Below, piece by piece: positions 7,581 to 14,678 of a stretch of 18,020 bases of DNA. The stretch covers positions 1-18,020 of the forward strand of contig JAVBKA010000217.1 of NCBI GenBank assembly GCA_031546715.1, written 5' to 3'. Within the stretch, counting starts at the first letter, position 1. The number at the start of each line of letters is the position of its first letter. The position numbers and the translations under genes are program-made. The notes beneath the pieces were generated by a model. It had not been told where the DNA came from, did no database searches, and saw only the letters and a list, made by a program, of their open reading frames with translations. Source of the stretch: JAVBKA01 sp031546715. GTDB taxonomy: Bacteria; Bacillota; Clostridia; Oscillospirales; UBA929.

Positions 7581-8912
7581 TTATTGACCCATAACTGCAA
7601 TTGAATCCTTTAGTTTTGCTGCAGCGGCATCAAGTGCTTCTGATGGGTCGTATCCATCGTTGAAAACTGCTTGGGCGGCTTCCATCAGAGGTCCCCATGT
7701 AACGTCCATTTGTGGAACGTTTGGTTGTGGGTAACTGTTGACGGCTTGCTGAGCGAAGCCGTTTTGAATTGGGTCGTTTTTGATTTCATCGCGCTCCAAT
7801 AACGATTTCAAGGCAGGTGCTCTTTGTGTGCGGTTGTAATAAACCATTGCGTTGTCAGGATTTGCAGCTAGGTACTCAATAAACTGCATACCGCCGACTG
7901 GGTTGCTTGCATATGCGCTCAAGCAGTAACCATATGCGCCTGAATACATTCGCGGTGCTGAATTTCCAGCATCCTTAACAGGAGGAACTGCGGCAACGCC
8001 AATGTCGATTCCTGCTTCTTTATATTGAGAAATTGACCATGGTCCATCAATAATCGCGCCCGCAAGCCCATCTTTGAAATTCTGCTGCATAAGAGCAAAT
8101 TCCATGTTCTTAGGGATAATATTATCTTTGGTTACATATCCGGTGAATAGAGAAAATGCTTTCTTTGCGCCTTCGTTGTTAATGCCGATGTCATTGACAT
8201 CATAGCCAGCGTCGGAGTTTTTAAACACATAACCGCCGTAAGCATCTGTGAGGAAGTTAGTGAAAAATGGATTGCCTCCATCCATTAAAAAGCCGTACTT
8301 TTTATTTGGGAAATCGTTTAAAGCTTTTGCAACGTCAATAAATTCGTCCCATGTGGCAGGAATTTCGCTGATGAGAGCCTTGTTGTAAATCAGCGCAGGA
8401 ACTTCAAGACCAGTTGGGATACCGTAAATTTTGCCCTTATACGTGTAGTTGTCAAGTCCAGCCTGTACATAAACGCTTAAGTCGGTCATTTCTGGTGTGA
8501 TTTCTGCAAACAAGCCTTGTTCAACTGCTTTGCCTAGGCTTCCGCCGCCGCCTTGGTAGTAGATATCGCCACCGTTACCAGCAGGACCGTCAAGAGCTAG
8601 CTTGTCTGTTGCTGATAAGTCTGTGAATTCTAAAATTTCTACGTCAATGCCTGTTTCTGCTTTGTAAGACGTTGCTAATGCGGTAAAGTCTTCAATTTTT
8701 GCGCCTGCACCAATCCAAACTTTAACTGGGTCAGTGTTCATAACCTTTTCGGGGGATTCGGATGGGCTGCCGCTGCTCGCAGCACCGCTAGGTGATGGGG
8801 ATTGCGGGGTAGAAGGGGACTCATCGTCATTGTCTCTGGTAACACATCCGGAGGTTATTGCTGCGATGAGCAATACTGCGAGAACCACTGCGAGGATTTT
8901 TCTCATTTTCAT
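7581..8912 (-). CDS. Extracellular sugar-binding lipoprotein (MalE-like, solute-binding family 1)
   Basis: This is the substrate-binding subunit of the importer. The frame is open from GTG 8924, but AGG abuts that codon directly; ATG 8912 (MKMRKILAVV), with AGGGTGA upstream, is the more likely start. Residue numbers count from GTG 8924. A lipoprotein signal ends in TSGC (C27), followed by a Ser/Pro/Gly-rich linker (about 34-58) typical of surface tethers. The mature domain begins VKVWIGAGAKIEDFTALATS and shows the family pattern of YKGKIYGIPTGLEVPALIYN and a late GGMQFIEYLAANPDN segment. It lies first in the operon, 149 bases before the permease pair, and behind its own promoter. Ligand is unknown; family membership is confident. 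Confidence 0.93.
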   Translation of the reverse strand: MKMRKILAVVLAVLLIAAITSGCVTRDNDDESPSTPQSPSPSGAASSGSPSESPEKVMNTDPVKVWIGAGAKIEDFTALATSYKAETGIDVEILEFTDLSATDKLALDGPAGNGGDIYYQGGGGSLGKAVEQGLFAEITPEMTDLSVYVQAGLDNYTYKGKIYGIPTGLEVPALIYNKALISEIPATWDEFIDVAKALNDFPNKKYGFLMDGGNPFFTNFLTDAYGGYVFKNSDAGYDVNDIGINNEGAKKAFSLFTGYVTKDNIIPKNMEFALMQQNFKDGLAGAIIDGPWSISQYKEAGIDIGVAAVPPVKDAGNSAPRMYSGAYGYCLSAYASNPVGGMQFIEYLAANPDNAMVYYNRTQRAPALKSLLERDEIKNDPIQNGFAQQAVNSYPQPNVPQMDVTWGPLMEAAQAVFNDGYDPSEALDAAAAKLKDSIAVMGQ

Positions 8913-8984
8913 TTTGTGTTTCACCCTTTCGTCTTTCTATGCGTTAATTGTTTTTCTACAAAAACCATATGTAATTCAAGAGTC

Positions 8985-9045
8985 ATTATATTCAAATTAC
9001 ACAAATGCAGAAAGAACAATTTTTGCATAAATTAGCACTAAATTG
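8985..9045 (-). promoter_or_regulatory. Promoter and candidate AraC operator of the sugar operon
   Basis: On the minus strand a perfect -10 TATAAT (8990-8985) lies about 70 bases before the binding-protein start. The -35 position (about 9013-9008, TTTCTG) is poor, as expected for an activator-dependent promoter. Upstream are CAATTTAGTGCTAATT (9045-9030) and TGCATTTGTGTAATTT (9009-8994). Both recur in the same orientation and at nearly the same spacing (36 versus 37 bases) before the amylase gene. Confidence 0.6.
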
Positions 9046-9048
9046 GCT

Positions 9049-9058
9049 TTCGCGCGAA
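9049..9058. repeat. GC-rich 10-bp palindrome TTCGCGCGAA
   Basis: A perfect palindrome lies just after the AraC-family gene stop and 4 bases upstream of the candidate operator of the sugar operon. It could be a protein-binding site; there is no other support. Confidence 0.3.
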
Positions 9059-9060
9059 TT

Positions 9061-9960
9061 TCAAGACTTAGAGCGAGAGTTTACTTCAACATATTTTCTA
9101 ATTTTTGAAGGACGAATTCCAGTAATTTGCACAAATACACGGCTAAAGTAATTCATGTCATTAAAGCCTACCGCCATTGCTATATCGGTAATGCTCAAAG
9201 CGGTTTCGTCAAAAAGATTGAGTGCTTCGTTAATTCTTAAGTAGTTGATGTACTCGGAAAAAGTCTTACCGTTGAGCTTTTTAAAAAGTTTGCAGAAATA
9301 AAACTTGTTTAGTCCTGTCATTTCAGCCATCTCATCAATGGTGAGCTTCTCGGCGTAATTATTTTCAATAAACTGCATTGCTTTATTCATTTTTGTGTAC
9401 TGATTAGTGCGGACTGTCCGTTCAGTGTCTGTTAAAACCTGTGATTTGTGGTCACGCAGAAGATTGACCAAGAGCTTGAATAGGTTTGCCTTCACTGCAA
9501 GCTCATAGCCAATTTTTTTCTGCATAAATTCGTTTGTGATTTCATCAATACAGTATGAAATAACGTCTTTCGCGGTGAGAAAGTTCTCAAATAACACTTT
9601 TCCCCGCAAAATTGGTTGTATATACTTAATCTCAACAGCATCGAAAAAACGGCTGTTTAGCACATACATGTCAACTACGACGCAGTTAAGCGACATAGGT
9701 GCTTTTGTGCATTCATAGCTGTGATATTCGTTGCTGTTGACGATTATTGTGTCTCCCGCCCCAGCTAAAACGCTTGATTCATTGCAGCTCGCCTTGATTT
9801 CACCTGACAATACGTGAATAACCTCGATGTTTTCATGCCAATGTATAGGCATTACCATGCCGCAGTCCTCCCGCGTATGGTGGAATGCGTTTACGAGGAA
9901 GTTTTTGTCCGGCATTGGAACTTTTTCGTGTAAATATTTCTTTTTTATCTGAGTTTCCAT
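9061..9960 (-). CDS. AraC-family transcriptional regulator with cupin sensor domain
   Basis: This is a sugar-responsive regulator of about 300 residues, the typical family length. The frame opens at ATG 9972, but GGAGG touches that codon; ATG 9960 (METQIKK), 12 bases after GGAGG, or GTG 9969 is more likely. Residue numbers count from 9972. Residues 25-110 form a cupin sensor (PIHWHENIEVIHVLSGEIKA; H44, H46, H84). The C-terminal AraC DNA-binding domain (about 195-295) has two helix-turn-helix units: LTIDEMAEMTGLNKFYFCKLF and SITDIAMAVGFNDMNYFSRVF, then the family tail TGIRPSKIRKY. It lies directly upstream of the sugar operon on the same strand and divergent from the amylase gene. Shared promoter elements suggest both are its targets (inference). 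Confidence 0.93.
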   Translation of the reverse strand: METQIKKKYLHEKVPMPDKNFLVNAFHHTREDCGMVMPIHWHENIEVIHVLSGEIKASCNESSVLAGAGDTIIVNSNEYHSYECTKAPMSLNCVVVDMYVLNSRFFDAVEIKYIQPILRGKVLFENFLTAKDVISYCIDEITNEFMQKKIGYELAVKANLFKLLVNLLRDHKSQVLTDTERTVRTNQYTKMNKAMQFIENNYAEKLTIDEMAEMTGLNKFYFCKLFKKLNGKTFSEYINYLRINEALNLFDETALSITDIAMAVGFNDMNYFSRVFVQITGIRPSKIRKYVEVNSRSKS

Positions 9961-9975
9961 GTTATACACCATCCT

Positions 9976-10015
9976 CCGACGATAAAACTAGTGATGCTGC
10001 TCACATTTTCGTCGG
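9976..10015 (-). promoter_or_regulatory. Leader inverted repeat touching the regulator's ribosome binding site
   Basis: CCGACGA (9976-9982) and TCGTCGG (10009-10015) are complementary with a 26-base spacer. On the minus-strand mRNA the second arm runs straight into GGAGG, sharing its first two Gs. It may influence translation of the AraC gene, or be an operator. Confidence 0.35.
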
Positions 10016-10052
10016 TAAATTGTAAGCTGCCTTAAATATTTAACCTGCAAAC

Positions 10053-10123
10053 CAATTCAATGCTAATTCGTAGCAAATACATACGAATATGCATTTGCAC
10101 AATTTACATATTGATTATATAAT
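10053..10123 (+). promoter_or_regulatory. Strong promoter and candidate AraC operator of the amylase gene
   Basis: -35 TTGCAC (10095-10100), a 17-base spacer and a perfect -10 TATAAT (10118-10123) lie about 48 bases before the amylase ATG. Just upstream are CAATTCAATGCTAATT (10053-10068), containing the start of the inverted repeat TGCTA-ATTCG-TAGCA (10061-10075), and TGCATTTGCACAATTT (10090-10105). Both match elements before the sugar operon at offset 37 versus 36. The second element overlaps the -35 box. Confidence 0.7.
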
Positions 10124-10171
10124 GAGCGTATTCGCATATGCAACAAAAAAATTATCGGGTCAGGTGATTTT

Positions 10172-11773
10172 ATGGTGAAGCTTACACAAACAAAAAAGCG
10201 AGGCATCATTTTTTTTATTGCCTTGCTAGTAATGACGATGGGGATTGGTATGATGAGCGGGTGCAGTGAAAACGCAAGTAAAAGACAGGCGGAAGGAAAC
10301 AAAGAGGGCGTATACTACGAAATTTACGTAGGCTCTTTTGCGGATTCTAACGAAGACGGCATCGGAGATTTCAACGGCTTAATATCAAAGCTTGATTACT
10401 TAAACGACGGCAAAGACAACACTGACAATGATTTGGGCGTAACCGGAATTTGGCTCATGCCCATATATCCATCAACCAGTTATCACAAATACGACATTTT
10501 AGATTTTTACAATGTAGACCCGCAGTACGGCACATTAGAGGAGTTTGACAGATTGATTGAGGAGTGCCACAAGCGCGGCATCTCTGTTATTTTAGACTAT
10601 ATCGCAAACTGTTCTTCAAATTCTCACCCATGGTTTTTAGATGCGGTTAATCCGGAAAGTCCCTATAGAGATTATTATTTCTGGTATGATGAAAACAATT
10701 CAGATTATGACCTAAATGCTACATGGCAAGGAAATAATGTTTGGCGTGAAGTAAATGGGCAGAAATATATCGGTATATACAGTGAACTTATGCCGGACTT
10801 TAACTTAAAAAATCCAAAGGTTCGCGAGGAATTAAAATCTATCGCCAAATTCTGGCTCGACCGTGGCATTGACGGCTTTAGACTGGATTCCGTTCCGCAT
10901 ATAATTTCAGCTTCCGAAGTTTTAGCAAATGAGGACTATATTGCGCTGGGCGTTGAGTGGTGGCAGGAGTTTGCAGACTACTGCAAAACAATTAAGTCAG
11001 ATGTATATACAGTCGGCGAGGTGTGGGATGAAACTTACCTGCGTTCTAGGTTTATTAAGCCGTTGCAATCCGCATTTCATTTTACGTTAGGCGATAAAAT
11101 TGCTTCGCTAGTAAAAGCGGGCGTCAATAAAAATGATGCATTTGGCTCTATCTTAGAGAAAAACTACACTTCATACAGCGAGGTACGCAAAGACTATATA
11201 GACGCACCGTTTCTAACAAACCATGACCAGCCCCGTTCTGGCAACCAGTTCATCAATAAGCCCGAAAGTCTCAAAATGGCTGCGTCTTTGTACTTAACAC
11301 TTGAAGGACTTCCTTTTATTTATTACGGAGAAGAAATCGGTATGCTCGGCACAAATCCTCACGAGGAAATCAGAACGCCGCTTCTGTGGGGAGAAGGCGA
11401 CAATGCTCAAACATCGTGGTTCACATCCTCCTACAACAAAAACACCATTGACATTGCAACCCAGTTAAAGGACGAAAACTCTCTGCTTAAGCATTACCAA
11501 AGACTAATAAAAGTCCGAACAGCGTATGAAGCCTTGTTCAAAGGCAGCTTTTCAGAGATGAGCGGGACAGAAGCTATTGTAGCATACGGACTTGTAACAG
11601 ACAAGCAGGAAGCTGTCATTCTGCACAACATCAGCAAGGCTACAGCGGATTTTGTACTCGCGGACAAAGGCTACGACATAGTGTTTTCAACGGATAAAAG
11701 CGCCGCAAAAATTGACGGAGCAACTGTTAATATAAATTCAATGAACACTGTGATTTTGATTAAAAACAAATAG
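10172..11773 (+). CDS. Alpha-amylase-family (GH13) lipoprotein
   Basis: This 533-residue protein has a lipoprotein signal (MMSGC, C31) and is expected to be anchored outside the membrane. The GH13 barrel starts at about residue 46 (GVYYEIYVGSF, then DSNEDGIGDFNGL). Conserved regions visible are region II GFRLDSVPH (nucleophile D239, H243), region III GEVWDE (acid/base E283) and region IV FLTNHDQPR (H351, D352). Region I reads DYIANCSSNSHPWF: the usual subsite -1 His after Asn is Cys147, an atypical change. The C-terminal 450-533 forms the small beta domain. GGTGAT before ATG 10172 supports the start. It most resembles oligosaccharide-cleaving GH13 enzymes, acting on alpha-glucans or maltodextrins. 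It is divergent from the AraC gene and ends at a strong terminator. Confidence 0.92.
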   Translation: MVKLTQTKKRGIIFFIALLVMTMGIGMMSGCSENASKRQAEGNKEGVYYEIYVGSFADSNEDGIGDFNGLISKLDYLNDGKDNTDNDLGVTGIWLMPIYPSTSYHKYDILDFYNVDPQYGTLEEFDRLIEECHKRGISVILDYIANCSSNSHPWFLDAVNPESPYRDYYFWYDENNSDYDLNATWQGNNVWREVNGQKYIGIYSELMPDFNLKNPKVREELKSIAKFWLDRGIDGFRLDSVPHIISASEVLANEDYIALGVEWWQEFADYCKTIKSDVYTVGEVWDETYLRSRFIKPLQSAFHFTLGDKIASLVKAGVNKNDAFGSILEKNYTSYSEVRKDYIDAPFLTNHDQPRSGNQFINKPESLKMAASLYLTLEGLPFIYYGEEIGMLGTNPHEEIRTPLLWGEGDNAQTSWFTSSYNKNTIDIATQLKDENSLLKHYQRLIKVRTAYEALFKGSFSEMSGTEAIVAYGLVTDKQEAVILHNISKATADFVLADKGYDIVFSTDKSAAKIDGATVNINSMNTVILIKNK

Positions 11774-11784
11774 CAGTGCTATCC

Positions 11785-11838
11785 ACAATAAAACAGAGGT
11801 GATTTGTCTATCCAGACAAATCACCTCTGTTTTATTGT
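11785..11838 (+). terminator. Perfect 24-bp hairpin terminator after the amylase gene
   Basis: Arms 11785-11808 and 11815-11838 are perfectly complementary over 24 bases with the 6-base loop TATCCA. The outer part of each arm is A- or T-rich (AATAAAACAG and CTGTTTTATT), so it can terminate in both directions. Confidence 0.88.
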
Positions 11839-11839
11839 A

Positions 11840-12154
11840 TCATGTGCGCCTATTCGTCAACCAAATGTTGACAAATGAGATTCGCTCCTGTTGGCGGACA
11901 TATGCGTCCAGTTTGATTTTTATGTAATCATCAAGACCCATTGACTTTAGCTGAGCAACATAAGCGTCCCAATCTTCGTCGATGCCGCCCTTTGTTACCC
12001 ATTTAGCGCGCATTTGAGCAACATAACCGCGGATATCAGTGTCGAGTGTGGCAAGGCTTGCATTCTCTTCATCGCTAAAGATAACGCTCGGATATTGCAA
12101 GGCGCATGTTTTTTTCAGTGAGAAAAGAATCATGCTTGATAAAGAGTATCCCAC
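11840..12154 (-). pseudogene. Remnant of an LplA-type extracellular solute-binding protein (C-terminal end only)
   Basis: A 104-codon open frame contains, at residues 18-90 (about 12103-11885), a stretch typical of the last 70 residues of large Firmicute solute-binding lipoproteins: FSDEEN, TDIRGYVAQMRAKWVTKGGID, DWDAYVAQLKSMGLDDYIKI, then a degraded DAYVRQQ where family members have a DAYDR-like ending. The remaining several hundred N-terminal residues and the signal peptide are absent. The first 17 and last 14 codons are not recognisable. It abuts a second gene fragment on the other strand, so both look like leftovers of deletions rather than a functional small gene. Confidence 0.65.
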
Positions 12155-12542
12155 AGGTACAAAGATTAGATTTCAAAAGGATGCAGATGATGAAGCAGAG
12201 TATTACACAATTGATTTATTAGATGCAGAGCTTGTGGATTCACCGCTGAAAATGCCTGAAAACGCTCTTTCTATCGAGGAGTTCGGAGCTATTGCAAACG
12301 ATGGCGCAGATGACAGCTTGGCAATAAATAATTGCATTCTGGAGGCTCATAAGCAGAGAAAAGATGTTTGGTTGCCTGTTGGTGTATTTGATGTGACAAA
12401 TCCTGTTCTTGTAAATGGTATTGACAATATCAAAGCAGTCAACGGCCTTGAGTACTATCAATTGGCTGTACCGTTTGCTGACGAATGCGGCATATATTAT
12501 CAGGGAGATACATGTATAATAACATCAAAAGACCATTATTGA
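12132..12542 (+). pseudogene. Fragment of a beta-helix, pectate-lyase-like polysaccharide-acting protein
   Basis: The frame from ATG 12132 gives 136 residues, although it stays open back to 12039 over sequence antisense to the neighbouring remnant. It opens in the middle of a carbohydrate-binding-like domain (TKIRFQKDADDEAEYYTIDL) and continues into the usual beginning of a right-handed beta-helix enzyme (LSIEEFGAIANDGADDSLAI, then KDVWLPVGVFDVTNPVLVNG). Family proteins go on for hundreds of residues, whereas this one stops after an unrelated-looking tail (from about KAVNGLEYY). There is no signal peptide or clear ribosome binding site. It is most probably a relic of a secreted glycanase. Confidence 0.6.
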
Positions 12543-12607
12543 CAATCAATAATATTCGCAAGACTATTGGGCATAACATAATCATAAGTTTTATGTGTGA
12601 TTGTCAA
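12539..12607. repeat. 69-bp inverted-repeat element downstream of the beta-helix remnant
   Basis: TTGACAATCA (12539-12548) and TGATTGTCAA (12598-12607) are perfect 10-bp inverted arms, 49 bases apart. A smaller stem TTATTGA-CAA-TCAATAA (12536-12552) overlaps the left arm. It could be a folded RNA, a terminator without T-run, or a tiny decayed mobile element. No target duplication is evident. Confidence 0.4.
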
Positions 12608-12754
12608 GAAAATGCTAAATATGTTTCTCGACAAATGAACCAAATTAATTAAGAAAAATAATTGAATTTTCAACGTTTTCATCATTGATTTTGTAAGGAA
12701 AAGTGCTAGAATTGCAGAGTTAGTTCTATTGGAAAAATGGGGAGTGTTTTTTTG
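12608..12754 (+). promoter_or_regulatory. Promoter and translation start of the KimA-like gene
   Basis: TTGATT (12685-12690), a 16-base spacer and an extended -10 TGC-TAGAAT (12704-12712) form a plausible promoter. For translation, GGGGAG (12739-12744) lies 7 bases before TTG 12752, whereas ATG 12737 has only a weak GGA 4 bases away. No c-di-AMP (ydaO) riboswitch was recognised in the short leader. Confidence 0.55.
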
Positions 12755-14602
12755 TCAAAGCGCATAAAGGATTTCTTGCTGGGGAAGCCTCTGAGAAACG
12801 AAGAATTGCATGGAGAAAAGCTCAACGTATTTTGGGGCTTGCCAATTATGGCAAGCGACGCTATTTCCTCTGTTGCGTATGCTGTTGAGGAGATTTTGTG
12901 GGTTTTAGTGTTGGTTGTCGGACTATTAGCGTACCAGTATATGTTCTATGCGGCGGTGGCAATTATCGTTTTGCTGCTGATTTTAGTATTTTCATATCGC
13001 CAAACCATTGACAGTTACCCTAATGGCGGAGGCTCTTACACTGTTGCCAAGGAAAACCTTGGAGAGATTCCGGGGCTTGTGGCGTCGGCATCTCTGGCGA
13101 TTGGGTATATATTAACAGTCGCTGTCAGCACCTCGGCGGGCACGGCGGCTATAACCTCTGCAATACCTGCTCTATTGCCGTATAATGTTGAAATAACTAT
13201 TGTCCTGATAGTGCTTATGACAATTGGAAATCTGCGAGGGGTTAAGGAGTCCGCAAGGATTTTTGCGTTCCCAACGTATGTATTTATTGCTGCAATGCTT
13301 GTAATGATTGTGGTTGGTATTGCAAAAGTTCATCTATTTGGCTTTGAGCCGACTGCGATAGTTTCTGTGCCAAAGGTTACGGGAGATATCACGTTCTTTT
13401 TAATTATCAGAGCCTTTGCGGCGGGTTGTGCGGGCTTGACAGGCGTGGAAGCTGTGAGTAATGCAATTCCGAATTTTTCTGACCCTGCGCAAAAGAAGGC
13501 TAAAACGGTTCTGGGACTATTAGCGTTGTTTGTCTTCTTGATTTTCGGCGGAACGTCATATATGGCGACACTTTACCATGCTGTCCCCAACTATGAATCA
13601 ACGGTTTTGTCACAAATAGCGGTTCAAGTTTTTGGTAACGGATTTATGTACTACTTGCTGCAAATTGCCACCGCTGTAATTTTGGTTATGGCGGCAAACA
13701 CATCATATTCAGGGCTTCCGATGCTACTGTCACTTGTTGCAAGAGACGGTTATGCCCCTAGGCAGTTTAATGTCAGAGGCGGTAGGCTTGGGTACTCCAA
13801 CGGAATTATTATGCTTAGTATCGCCGCCGCAATTCTTGTGATAATTTACAAAGGGCAAACCCATAGCCTTGTACCGCTGTACGCCATTGGTGTTTTTCTT
13901 TCCTTTACACTGTCACAGGTGGGGATGCTGACCAAATGGATTCGCAGCCGCGAAAAAGGCAGACTTCACAAGGCTGTTATCAATGGCATCGGCTCGGTTA
14001 TGACGGTTGCCACAGTGCTGATTATTGCTTACAGCAAAATGCTGGAAGGCGCATGGATTGCGCTGGTTCTCATTGCAATTTTGGTTTTCTTGATGAAGGT
14101 TACCAGCAGCCACTACATTGACGTAGATAAGCAGTTGAAGCTTGAAGCTGAGGAAGTAGAGAAGGAAACGGAAATAATCGATGTTGCAAAGCATATGATT
14201 GTAATTATTCGTGATTTGAACAAATCCTCCTTAAAAGCAATCAACTACGCAAGAGATATGACAGGAGACCGAAATGTGATAGCGTTCTGCATATCAACAG
14301 ACAAAGAGTTTGAACGCCAGCTTAAGCAGAAGTGGAAAGAGTGCAAGATGACTGTTCCGCTGATTGTGAAATATTCCCCCTATCGTGAAGTAATTGCTCC
14401 GCTTATTAAGTTTATTGAATCCGAGGAGCACAATTCCAAGGCGGGGGACATGATTACCGTGGTTTTGCCGCAATTTATCGTTAATAAGACATGGAAAAAC
14501 ATTTATCACAATCAAACTGCATACGTAATTCGGCAAAAGCTCTTGCATGACCGCCATATTGCAGTAGTTAATGTGCCATATGTGTTGGATGAAAAACCAT
14601 AA
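12752..14602 (+). CDS. kimA: KimA-like potassium/proton symporter (APC-superfamily permease)
   Basis: This membrane transporter is predicted to take up K+ with protons. The frame also reads from ATG 12737 (621 residues, used for numbering), but TTG 12752 has the good ribosome binding site and gives a KimA-like start, SKRIKDFLLGKPL. It resembles Bacillus subtilis KimA (YdaO) along its length: SDAISSVAYAVEEI (D41, Y48), SYRQTIDSYPNGGGSYTVAKENLGE, GYILTVAVSTSAGT (Y124, S131), AGLTGVEAVSNAIP (T235, E238) and LVPLYAIGVF (Y381). These residues line up with the ion-binding residues I recall for KimA. About 12 membrane segments are followed by a soluble domain (about 470-621) as in KimA. It stands alone between two terminators. 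KimA genes are often under c-di-AMP control, but no such riboswitch is seen. A related amino-acid permease is the main alternative. Confidence 0.85.
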   Translation: MSKRIKDFLLGKPLRNEELHGEKLNVFWGLPIMASDAISSVAYAVEEILWVLVLVVGLLAYQYMFYAAVAIIVLLLILVFSYRQTIDSYPNGGGSYTVAKENLGEIPGLVASASLAIGYILTVAVSTSAGTAAITSAIPALLPYNVEITIVLIVLMTIGNLRGVKESARIFAFPTYVFIAAMLVMIVVGIAKVHLFGFEPTAIVSVPKVTGDITFFLIIRAFAAGCAGLTGVEAVSNAIPNFSDPAQKKAKTVLGLLALFVFLIFGGTSYMATLYHAVPNYESTVLSQIAVQVFGNGFMYYLLQIATAVILVMAANTSYSGLPMLLSLVARDGYAPRQFNVRGGRLGYSNGIIMLSIAAAILVIIYKGQTHSLVPLYAIGVFLSFTLSQVGMLTKWIRSREKGRLHKAVINGIGSVMTVATVLIIAYSKMLEGAWIALVLIAILVFLMKVTSSHYIDVDKQLKLEAEEVEKETEIIDVAKHMIVIIRDLNKSSLKAINYARDMTGDRNVIAFCISTDKEFERQLKQKWKECKMTVPLIVKYSPYREVIAPLIKFIESEEHNSKAGDMITVVLPQFIVNKTWKNIYHNQTAYVIRQKLLHDRHIAVVNVPYVLDEKP

Positions 14603-14613
14603 TAATAGGGTAA

Positions 14614-14652
14614 AAAAACAGCGGACGGTTATTAAAACCGACCGCTGTTTTT
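14614..14652 (+). terminator. Bidirectional hairpin terminator between convergent genes
   Basis: AAAAACAGCGGACGGTT (14614-14630) pairs with AACCGACCGCTGTTTTT (14636-14652), with one A:A mismatch and loop ATTAA. A-run and T-run on the two sides make it able to end both the KimA-like and the GH3 transcripts. Confidence 0.85.
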
Positions 14653-14678
14653 GCGCTATTCTGCTATTTTAAATATTG

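Noticed and set aside
11856..11872. GTCAAC-CAAAT-GTTGAC inverted repeat as an operator
   Set aside because: Six-base arms in the decayed tail of a pseudogene with no promoter nearby; too short to support a function.
12039..12131. Upstream part of the plus-strand frame containing the beta-helix remnant
   Set aside because: These codons are antisense to recognisable solute-binding-protein sequence, so the coding homology begins only near 12132.
12608..12751. c-di-AMP (ydaO-type) riboswitch before the KimA-like gene
   Set aside because: Looked for because of the family link, but the leader is short and AT-rich and lacks the conserved G-rich segments of that class.
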